Assembly: GCA_947176875.1 (NCBI GenBank)
Contig: CAMWSI010000029.1
Span: 1 to 8,193 of the forward strand
Origin: an uncultured Bacteroidales bacterium
GTDB taxonomy: Bacteria; Bacteroidota; Bacteroidia; Bacteroidales; P3
Direction of reading: 5' to 3'
Length of the DNA: 8,193 nucleotides
Each line of letters opens with the position of its first letter. The stretch's first letter is position 1. Under the pieces are notes generated by a model, which saw only the letters and a list, made by a program, of their open reading frames with translations, did not search any database and was not told the DNA's origin. Made by a program: the position numbers and the translations under genes. This document shows, one piece after another, positions 1-6,032 of this stretch.

Positions 1-1
1 T

Positions 2-838
2 TTCCAACAGATTAAGTCGCTCGTAATTTTCGTGCCTGGGAACAATACGAAAAAAGCCGATGTCTTTACGCCGAAACTGCCGAAAAAGACGTTCAAAATC
101 GGCAATATCGTGCCGGCCGATCCGCGCAAGCCTTATGACGTGCGCAATATCATCAAGGCGATTGTGGATGATTCCGAATTTTTGGAAGTGCAGGCTCTGT
201 TCGCCGCCAATATCGTTGTAGGTTTCGGCCGTGTGGACGGGCAGACGGTCGGCTTTGTGGCCAATCAGCCGTTGGTCATGGCAGGCGTTTTGGATGTGGA
301 CAGTTCCGACAAGTGCGCGCGCTTTATCCGTTATTGCGACGCGTTCAACATTCCGCTCGTGACGCTCGTCGATTTGCCGGGTTATCTGCCGGGCGTGGAT
401 CAGGAACATGCCGGCGTTATCCGCCACGGGGCCAAGATTCTGTACGCTTATTCGGAAGCGACGGTGCCCAAGATTACGGTTATTTTGAGAAAGGCTTACG
501 GCGGCGGCTATATCGCGATGTGTTCGAGTCACCTGCGGGCGGATTTCGTGTTCGCGTGGCCGACGGCCGAAATCGCCGTTATGGGGTCGGAAGGCGCGGC
601 CAACATTATTTTCCGAAAGGAGATTATGGAGGCCGAGGATCAGGAAAAGATGCGTCAACAGAAGATAGAAGAATACAAGGAGAAATTCGCGAATCCTTAT
701 GTGGCGGCGGCTTACGGTTATGTGGATGCCGTGATTGCGCCCGAACAGACGCGTTCGTTCGTGATTCACGCGCTGGAGATCTCGCACAACAAATCGGAGG
801 CGGTACCGGAACGTAAGCATGGCATTCCGCCGTTTTAA
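2..838 (+). CDS. Acyl-CoA carboxylase/decarboxylase carboxyltransferase subunit (PccB/MmdA family), 5'-truncated
   Basis: C-terminal part of a biotin-dependent carboxyltransferase of the crotonase fold, the family of propionyl-CoA carboxylase beta and methylmalonyl-CoA decarboxylase alpha. It moves CO2 between carboxybiotin and an acyl-CoA in the cytosol, in propionate/succinate metabolism. The reading frame is open from base 2, so the GTG at 32 is an internal valine codon and not the start; roughly the N-terminal half is missing. Family signatures visible in order: a VDLPGYLPG segment (near 368-394), GVIRHGAKILYAYSEATVPK (about 413-472), the RKAYGGGYIAM turn that helps form an oxyanion hole (491-520), AWPTAEIAVMGSEGAANIIF (about 554-613), and a HGIPPF end close to the usual family terminus. 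The biotin carrier gene lies 223 bp downstream on the same strand, which supports one functional unit. The residue after the GGxY motif is Ile (codon 512-514), as I recall for MmdA, where animal PCCB has Asp. The family is certain; carboxylase versus sodium-pump decarboxylase is not resolved. Confidence 0.95.
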   Translation, partial: FQQIKSLVIFVPGNNTKKADVFTPKLPKKTFKIGNIVPADPRKPYDVRNIIKAIVDDSEFLEVQALFAANIVVGFGRVDGQTVGFVANQPLVMAGVLDVDSSDKCARFIRYCDAFNIPLVTLVDLPGYLPGVDQEHAGVIRHGAKILYAYSEATVPKITVILRKAYGGGYIAMCSSHLRADFVFAWPTAEIAVMGSEGAANIIFRKEIMEAEDQEKMRQQKIEEYKEKFANPYVAAAYGYVDAVIAPEQTRSFVIHALEISHNKSEAVPERKHGIPPF

Positions 839-961
839 AAAGTGCGTGATGGCGGTCAATCTGCGGTGTTATTTTCAGGATTCAGGCTCAGTCATTTACT
901 TTAGTAAACTCCTTCGCCTTCACCTTCAACGCCTTGCATCTTGACCGTCTGACGCACTTTT
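838..961. repeat. Centred imperfect palindrome, possible interspersed or MITE-like element
   Basis: The outer arms are inverted repeats: AAAAGTGCGT (838-847) is the exact reverse complement of ACGCACTTTT (952-961), and CGGTCAA (853-859) of TTGACCG (941-947), with a small asymmetric internal loop between. At the centre sits a hairpin, TTTACT-TT-AGTAAA (895-908). The outer arms and the inner hairpin share the same axis (about 900-901), so the segment is one large palindrome and not two chance repeats. The right half carries CCTTC-type near-repeats (911-936). The left arm starts within the stop codon of the carboxyltransferase gene. No ORF of note is inside. The shape fits a REP/MITE-like intergenic element or a structured untranslated RNA; only one copy is in this window, so repetitiveness is inferred. 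Confidence 0.55.
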
Positions 962-962
962 G

Positions 963-1034
963 GGGTCGATCTGGCGCGCCCGAAGAGTTTGTAAAGCGCG
1001 ATCCGCGACCCGAATGTCAAACTTCGGGTCGCGG
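963..1034 (+). promoter_or_regulatory. Hairpin with competing upstream pairing, in the leader of the biotin carrier gene
   Basis: CCGCGACCCGAA (1003-1014) and TTCGGGTCGCGG (1023-1034) form a perfect 12-bp stem with an 8-base loop, ending 27 bases before the start codon at 1062. The left arm can instead pair upstream: GGGTC and GATC (963-971) match GACCC (1007-1011) and GATC (1000-1003), extendable by GCGC (974-977) with GCGC (996-999). The two folds share 1003-1011 and exclude each other. No long T tract follows, so a classic intrinsic terminator is unlikely. It may be an attenuator, an RNA-processing or stability element, or a remnant of the adjacent palindromic element. Regulation is inferred from pairing alone. 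Confidence 0.4.
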
Positions 1035-1061
1035 TTTGAAATGATAATACAATAAGGAATT

Positions 1062-1496
1062 ATGTCTGAAAAGAAGAAAACGGCGGTGGCGACGGAGGCG
1101 GACGAACAGCTTATCGTGGCGGAAAACCTTGAGATAGGCGGTTCGATTTACGAAACCACGTTGCCGTCCAAGTATAAGAATAAACAGGCCTATAAACCGC
1201 AGAATCCGAATCATGTATTGGCTTTTATGCCGGGTACGGTGCGGAAATTCTTCGTGGCGGTGGGCGATCGCGTGGCCAAGGGCGACAAACTGCTCGTCTT
1301 GGACGCGATGAAGATGAACAACGAATTACTTGCCCCTGTGGATGGCGTTGTGGAGAAGATAGCGGTCAAGGTGGGCGAGAGCGTGCCCAAGCATACATTG
1401 CTCGTAGCGCTGAAAGTAGCCGCCGGCAAGACGGCCGCCCCCAAGACGTCTCAAAAAAAAGCTGCCGAAACGGCTCGGAAAACCGCCAAAAAGTAA
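1062..1496 (+). CDS. Biotin carboxyl carrier protein of an acyl-CoA carboxylase/decarboxylase
   Basis: A 144-residue biotinyl-domain protein that carries biotin between the carboxylation site and the carboxyltransferase. The biotinyl domain covers about residues 48-117: the MPGTV strand, GDRVAKGDKLLVLDAMKMNN with the biotin-accepting lysine at residue 84 (codon 1311-1313), then the APVDGVV and VKVGESV half that mirrors it. The first 45 residues hold an ETTLPSKYKNKQ segment of a kind I associate with Bacteroidetes carriers next to PccB/MmdA genes. The start is supported by AAGGA at 1054-1058, four bases before the ATG. An oddity is the C-terminal tail (118-144), with 8 lysines, one arginine and many alanines, after the point where biotinyl domains normally stop. 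The carboxyltransferase gene upstream is the obvious partner, separated by a structured spacer; a DUF486 gene follows 9 bp after the stop. Biotin carboxylase is not seen nearby. Confidence 0.93.
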   Translation: MSEKKKTAVATEADEQLIVAENLEIGGSIYETTLPSKYKNKQAYKPQNPNHVLAFMPGTVRKFFVAVGDRVAKGDKLLVLDAMKMNNELLAPVDGVVEKIAVKVGESVPKHTLLVALKVAAGKTAAPKTSQKKAAETARKTAKK

Positions 1497-1505
1497 CATG
1501 GCGGC

Positions 1506-1910
1506 ATGAGGGGGCTTTCCACGATATTGCTTTTGTTGGCTTCCAACATCTTTATGACATTCGCGTGGTATGGCCATCTGAAATGGGGGCGGCCGGCGGC
1601 CGGTGTTATCCGGGAGGCCGCCGCCAATGCCGACAAGGCGACTTCTCCCACACCATTGATATGGCTGATACTCCTCAGTTGGGGCATCGCTTTTTTCGAA
1701 TATTGTTGCCAAGTGCCCGCCAATCGCCTTGGCTTCAAAGGCAATGGCGGGCCTTTTACGCTGTATCAGCTTAAAATCATCCAGGAAGCCATCACGCTGT
1801 TGGTTTTTGTCGTTTTTTCCGCGCTTCTCTTCAAGGAAAATCTGCGTTGGAACCATGCGTTGGCGTTGGTGCTTGTCTTTGTCGCCGTCGCCTTGGTGTT
1901 TAAGAAATAG
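1506..1910 (+). CDS. DUF486 / DMT-like small membrane protein
   Basis: A 134-residue hydrophobic protein matching the DUF486 family (DMT superfamily, EmrE-like size). Four membrane segments are apparent at about residues 4-25, 51-70, 96-110 and 117-132. Family motifs are easily seen: SNIFMTFAWYGHLK (13-26), SWGIAFFEYCCQVPANR (58-74), LKIIQEAIT (89-97) and LRWNH (113-117). Family members are, as I recall, about 110-120 residues; the extra length lies in residues 28-50, a small polar/alanine-rich loop between helices 1 and 2. Substrate and function of the family are not established. The start is the ATG at 1506, nine bases after the carrier stop and in the same frame; there is no clear Shine-Dalgarno, so translation may depend on the carrier gene. 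Its link to the carboxylase is positional only. Confidence 0.9.
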   Translation: MRGLSTILLLLASNIFMTFAWYGHLKWGRPAAGVIREAAANADKATSPTPLIWLILLSWGIAFFEYCCQVPANRLGFKGNGGPFTLYQLKIIQEAITLLVFVVFSALLFKENLRWNHALALVLVFVAVALVFKK

Positions 1911-1970
1911 CGGGATTTCCGGCCATATCCGTCCGGGTGGTGCGGGCGGTCTTGTCCCGGTTGTTATGCA

Positions 1971-2005
1971 AAAGAGGCGGTCAATTATTAATTGACCGCC
2001 TCTTT
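1971..2005. terminator. Bidirectional hairpin terminator between convergent genes
   Basis: AAAGAGGCGGTCAATT (1971-1986) is the exact reverse complement of AATTGACCGCCTCTTT (1990-2005), a 16-bp stem with a 3-base loop. The arm ends give a short T run on either strand. It sits 60 bases after the DUF486 stop and 22 bases beyond the stop of the minus-strand gene, where a terminator shared by converging transcripts is expected. The rest of the 117-bp spacer shows nothing convincing. Confidence 0.85.
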
Positions 2006-2027
2006 CATTTCATGGCAAACCGGATGG

Positions 2028-5000
2028 TTACGGTAACAGGACTTTGTAGCGGAGGAATTGGCCCTCGCTCTCAATTTCCACCACCGTCATGCAATGGTGC
2101 CTGTTGGTCGTCAGAATGGCGTTGTCGTTGGTACGAACGATAAAATCATGGATCAGACGCCCTTGGACGTCGTAAACCCGGATGCGTTCAATCGGCAAGG
2201 CCGCCCGGTTCAGAATATGGATCTGACCTTTGTCGGCATAGATATCGAATTGTCTTTCATCCACGCCTTCGTTGGCCGTTCCCTCGGTCTTGAAACTCTG
2301 GCGGAGCACCCAATTGCTGTACTGCCCGCCGCGGCATGCCGACATGACGGTCCACAGATAAATGGTTTCCGGTTTCAAATCCGTCAGTTCGTAATGCGAA
2401 TCGGTAATGTCGCGGACACTGTCCCAGGAAATGGGCGAAGACGTACTGTAACGTACGATGAAACCGGTTTGTTCTTCGCCGGCGGTCCAGGACAGGCGCG
2501 CCGAGTTGAGTGTGATGGCTTCCGTTTTCAAATCCGTCGGTTCGGCGCATTCGGGTGCCGTTGCGGTGGCGAACCCGATAAACGTACTCCAGACGCTGGT
2601 GTCGCCGGCCGAACAGATACTGCGCAGGCGAACCTCATAGCGGGTGTCCGCATTCAGATTTTCGAGGCGGTATTCGTTGGCTGCACTGCTGTGGCGTGCG
2701 AGGATATCCAGCGTGCCTTCGCGGCGATATTCGATTTCATAATCCGCCGCCTCTCCCTGCCAGCTGACGGTGGCCGTCCAATGGGTTATCGCTCCGGTTT
2801 TGATTTCGGTAGGTGCGAAGCAAGTGATGCCGGCCGTCTTGAAATTTTCAAACGCCACATAGGCGGCCGTATCGCCGACCGCTTCTCCGCATACGGATTG
2901 TATCGCCCCTTCATAGTCCGTATCGGGGGTCAGGTTGGAGAACGTATAGGTGGTGCCAGTGCTTTCGTAAATCGTCCAAGCGGTGGCCGTTTCCGGCGTT
3001 CCGGCAACGGGGCGGATACGGATGCGGTATTTTTCCGCTTCTCCGGTCCAGTTCAACGTGGCGTTTCTTTGTCCGACGGCCGAGACGCTGATATTATCGA
3101 CTATATGGCAGGGCATGCCGCCTGTCGTGAAGCGGATATGGCTCCAGTCGGCCGTGTCGGCGCAGGGCTGTCCCACCAGAACGGTGTAGGTTGTGGCGGG
3201 TTTGAGGTTGTCCCAGCGGATGTCGGTGCCGGTTACGGTCTCCGTGATTTCCGTGCCGTTGTCACGGCGGATGACGGTCCAAGTGTCATGGGTCGGGTCG
3301 CTCCGCCAGTTCAGGGCGGCGGAGGTCTCGTTCAGGCTACCGGCCTGCAACGCCAGAAGCTGAGCCGCCGGACAATCGTAAACAATGCCGATATTGTCAA
3401 GGAAAAGCACATGCGGACTGTCCCAGGCGTAAGTGCCGATAACCACCGAGACATCGCCGCTGTATGATGAAAGGTCGAAAGAAACGGTGCCTTCTTCCTG
3501 ACCGCGTAGGTCTTCGAATTTCCAGCAACGTACCGTATCGTCAAATGCAAATTTCTCAGTCCGGGTGTCGGTGGAAATCCAAAGGTACATTTGATCCAGG
3601 ATATCCATCTGATAGTAAGGTCCCATAAGTTCGCCGCTGTCTTCGTTGAGCAACCCGTAGGCGTAATCGAACACCAGCCGTGGTTTCTGTCCGGGTTGGA
3701 TGTTCGCGGTCGGAAGGCGCAGGGCCGTTGTACCCACGAAATGATAAAATGGCAGACAAATCGCTTTGTTATCGGCTTCCAATACGGGGAAATGCGACTT
3801 GTAGCGTTTCCATGGTCCTATGACTTCGTATTTAGAATCCGTATGATGCGCGGTTATGGAGTCCGGTTTGCGGGAGGAAGAGCCGTCCCTGGAAACGGCC
3901 CAGTGTGCCGGCATGTCGAATTGCGTGAATACCCCGTTGGGGTATTGCGCCTCCAGTTCGTTGAAGTCTTCGAGGAAAGCGGTTGTCCAACCGCTGTGGA
4001 ATTCCGTGCTGACCCAGCGGCTGAGTGATCCGGTACCGCATACCGCCTGTAGGCTGACCCGGTATTTGCAATTCGAGGTCAGGTTTTCGAGTTGATAGGA
4101 AGATCCGTTTACTTCATGGGTACTGCCCCAGGCATGCCATTGCCCGTCGGCTTCCCGGATTTCGGTTTTCATGTTCCAGACCGTCTCGTTGTTGTCGCCG
4201 GCCATCCAGCGTACAACGGCCCGGTCTTTGACGATAGAGGTGTCATCGACGGCTACCAAGGCCGGATAATCGCATAAATCGACAGCCGATAAATAAATAT
4301 CGTTTATATTCAGATAGACGCCCTCACGTCCTTCTTTACCGTCTTCCGATACGTAGCGGAGGCGCAACAATGCCTTTCCTCCGCCGAAGTTCGGAATACG
4401 CAGGTTTTGTTGGAGGAAGACGAGATTCATTTTTTCCATTGTACCCGTAAAATCCGGTGCGTTTTGTTTCGTGATGCAATTGCCGGCATAATGGAATGTT
4501 TGACCTTCGTCAATGCTGTATTCGATTACGATGGAGTCGTGGTCGGCCCAATCGGCGGCCGTCAGGTTCTTCTCATCCCAATTCGGCGAAGCATGCCAAG
4601 ACATGTGATAATTGAGCGTGAGGCGCAAATTCAGATTCTCGGGATATGTCATAGCCGGGAAAACCAAGGTGGCTTCGTTAGCGGAAGGATAAGTATAGGC
4701 TTGCGCTACGTATTCCGAACCGCCGCAAGATCCGGGAGAAAAGTTCTGTGTGCCGGGCCAGCGGGTTTGCAGAGCATTGTCATTGCGCATCGTATTGAAA
4801 CCTTCGTAAAACGGCAGACCGGCCGGACTGACCGTGTCGTCGGAAACATAGCTGCTGGAATAAACGTGGTCTTCATTGTAACTGAAAGCCGCGCAGTAAT
4901 AAAGCGTGTTGCCTTGCAGGCCGTCCGGCCGGCAGATGATGGGGTTGTCGGCCGATCCGTTGTAAATGACGCGTCCGCCGAATTGTTGCGGTTGGCCGTC

Positions 5001-6017
5001 TTGACCGATGACATACAAACTGTCTCCTACACCATAGGTCTTGCCGTCTTCAGCTTGACCGACGACGGGGGACCAAGGAAAAGTATTCCGTTGGAATTGA
5101 TCGGTTAAAACCAACAGTATGTTGTCCCCTTTGGCATTAGGGGTTACGCTGAGGGTGATTTCGGTATCGGAGATGCCGGTAATGGCCACGTCGGCCGGCG
5201 GCAATGCGGCCGGCGGGGTAAAACGATAGTGCAGGCCTTCCGGAAAAATAGAGTTCCTTATATCGTTCGCGTAAGCAAAGGCGGACGTGTTACTTATTCT
5301 GGTAGCCTGGTCCCATTGCTCGTTCGTCGGTTTCAGGTGGAAATGGTCGGTCTCCTTGGCTGTGAAACCGACGGTCCAGGCACCGGTATTGGGAATCGTA
5401 AATCCGTCGAAAATCAATTCTATTTCGGAATTCTTTTCATGGAGCTTGATTTGGAAATTGAACGGGTGATCGTTGTCGGTGTAGGAAACGTTGGCGTATT
5501 CAACGGTCAGTGTCCGGTTCCCTGCTTCCCCTTGCAATAGATAGCGGATGGCCGTCCCCTCTATTCCGGACGCATTGCCTCCGGTACTTCCAACACCGAT
5601 CCCGATGGTCGGAAACCATTTCGCGATCATGGAGCCACTCGCCAATCCAGTAATCTTGACCTGCTCATCGGTTTTAGGGGCCAAAAAGATGAAGCCGGTG
5701 CCGGCCGCCACGAATTTGTCGCACACCATGTCGGCAAAAGCAAAATCGAAACCGATGGGGATGCCGTCCATGGGAACGGTAGCGTAATTTTCTACAGAAT
5801 TGCTTGTACTGTAGTTGAACTCAGTATCTTCATTGAAGAAAGTCGTTTTGAAGTCCGTCCCTCTGAGTTTGGTCGAGCCGGCCAGCGTAACCGCTGTTTC
5901 CGGCAAGGGTTCATAGGGTGCCTGTACCGTGGAAGTAAACTTATAGTCTGTTGCTTTCTGTGCCAGGGCTATCTGCGAAAGCATGCAGATAGCCAGGCCG
6001 AATAATATCTTTTTCAT
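2028..6017 (-). CDS. Secreted multi-domain Fn3/jelly-roll protein with T9SS C-terminal sorting domain
   Basis: A 1329-residue modular protein, probably moved by Sec to the periplasm and then by T9SS to the surface or medium. Residues 1-19 are a signal peptide (MKKILFGLAICMLSQIALA, cleavage before Gln20). Residues 20-265 form a beta-sandwich of the Bacteroidetes type with an IPIGFDFAF core. Residues 266-398 are Fn3-like with the RVIYNGS...LYYCAAFSYN pattern. Residues 400-578 are a jelly-roll (choice-of-anchor-J/cleaved-adhesin-like) opening with LPFYEGFNT; 579-672 Fn3; 673-879 a second jelly-roll opening with FLEDFNE and closing with VLFLDNIGI; 880-1243 four tandem Fn3 domains. About 1247-1329 is the sorting domain, with FDIYADKGQIHI and IRVYDVQGRLIHDF, but its last part lacks the usual G-x-Y strand. 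No catalytic motif is evident; adhesion or matrix binding is inferred. It starts 15 bp after the stop of the upstream gene, so the two are co-transcribed. The start is chosen because the signal peptide begins there. Confidence 0.92.
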   Translation of the reverse strand: MKKILFGLAICMLSQIALAQKATDYKFTSTVQAPYEPLPETAVTLAGSTKLRGTDFKTTFFNEDTEFNYSTSNSVENYATVPMDGIPIGFDFAFADMVCDKFVAAGTGFIFLAPKTDEQVKITGLASGSMIAKWFPTIGIGVGSTGGNASGIEGTAIRYLLQGEAGNRTLTVEYANVSYTDNDHPFNFQIKLHEKNSEIELIFDGFTIPNTGAWTVGFTAKETDHFHLKPTNEQWDQATRISNTSAFAYANDIRNSIFPEGLHYRFTPPAALPPADVAITGISDTEITLSVTPNAKGDNILLVLTDQFQRNTFPWSPVVGQAEDGKTYGVGDSLYVIGQDGQPQQFGGRVIYNGSADNPIICRPDGLQGNTLYYCAAFSYNEDHVYSSSYVSDDTVSPAGLPFYEGFNTMRNDNALQTRWPGTQNFSPGSCGGSEYVAQAYTYPSANEATLVFPAMTYPENLNLRLTLNYHMSWHASPNWDEKNLTAADWADHDSIVIEYSIDEGQTFHYAGNCITKQNAPDFTGTMEKMNLVFLQQNLRIPNFGGGKALLRLRYVSEDGKEGREGVYLNINDIYLSAVDLCDYPALVAVDDTSIVKDRAVVRWMAGDNNETVWNMKTEIREADGQWHAWGSTHEVNGSSYQLENLTSNCKYRVSLQAVCGTGSLSRWVSTEFHSGWTTAFLEDFNELEAQYPNGVFTQFDMPAHWAVSRDGSSSRKPDSITAHHTDSKYEVIGPWKRYKSHFPVLEADNKAICLPFYHFVGTTALRLPTANIQPGQKPRLVFDYAYGLLNEDSGELMGPYYQMDILDQMYLWISTDTRTEKFAFDDTVRCWKFEDLRGQEEGTVSFDLSSYSGDVSVVIGTYAWDSPHVLFLDNIGIVYDCPAAQLLALQAGSLNETSAALNWRSDPTHDTWTVIRRDNGTEITETVTGTDIRWDNLKPATTYTVLVGQPCADTADWSHIRFTTGGMPCHIVDNISVSAVGQRNATLNWTGEAEKYRIRIRPVAGTPETATAWTIYESTGTTYTFSNLTPDTDYEGAIQSVCGEAVGDTAAYVAFENFKTAGITCFAPTEIKTGAITHWTATVSWQGEAADYEIEYRREGTLDILARHSSAANEYRLENLNADTRYEVRLRSICSAGDTSVWSTFIGFATATAPECAEPTDLKTEAITLNSARLSWTAGEEQTGFIVRYSTSSPISWDSVRDITDSHYELTDLKPETIYLWTVMSACRGGQYSNWVLRQSFKTEGTANEGVDERQFDIYADKGQIHILNRAALPIERIRVYDVQGRLIHDFIVRTNDNAILTTNRHHCMTVVEIESEGQFLRYKVLLP
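2289..3380 (-). repeat. Four tandem cysteine-paired fibronectin type III repeats
   Basis: Protein-level repeat inside the 1329-residue surface protein, at about residues 880-964, 966-1063, 1064-1154 and 1155-1243. Each unit begins with a cysteine beside the first strand (DCPAAQ, MPCHIV, CFAPTE, CAEPTD), has an LNW or SW core tryptophan, an L-x-x-x-T-x-Y turn (for example LKPATTYTV, LTPDTDYEG), and a second cysteine in the F/G strand (QPCADT, QSVCGE, RSICSA, MSACRG). The spacing suggests one disulphide per domain, fitting an extracellular rod. Boundaries are estimated by eye. Confidence 0.75.
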
Positions 6018-6032
6018 GGTAGTAGTCTTTAA

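Noticed and set aside
32..34. GTG as start codon of the carboxyltransferase
   Set aside because: The frame is open to base 2 and the known family is far longer, so the start lies before the window.
313..816. Alternative-frame ORF inside the carboxyltransferase gene
   Set aside because: The overlapping frame encodes a clear conserved enzyme; this one is Arg/Gly-rich and without motifs.
839..1061. Search for a Bacteroidetes promoter (TTTG at -33 with TAnnTTTG at -7) ahead of the carrier gene
   Set aside because: A TTTG occurs at 988-991 but no TAnnTTTG at the right spacing, so no promoter is called.
1453..1460. A8 run, in phase as A_AAA_AAA, a possible slippery site in the carrier gene
   Set aside because: The -1 frame runs into an out-of-frame shadow of DUF486 and the other shifted frame ends quickly at 1509; neither gives a sensible product. 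It falls in the lysine-rich tail, where AAA runs are expected.
1498..1509. Three-codon mini-ORF (ATG GCG GCA TGA) whose stop overlaps the DUF486 start
   Set aside because: Too short to support as a gene; there is no Shine-Dalgarno, and such strings arise often by chance.
1933..1960. CCGGG...CCCGG inverted repeat after DUF486
   Set aside because: Only 5 bp of stem with an 18-base loop and no T run; the 16-bp hairpin just downstream is a far better terminator.
2058..3467. A 469-codon plus-strand open frame antisense to the large surface protein
   Set aside because: It lies wholly inside a well-supported gene on the other strand, its translation has no recognisable motif and is rich in Arg/Gly as codon-bias shadows are. 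The 4407-5108 frame is rejected for the same reason.
5985..5987. Cys11 in the signal peptide as a lipobox cysteine
   Set aside because: The preceding residues are L-A-I, not a fitting lipobox, and a good signal peptidase I site (ALA before Gln20) lies downstream.
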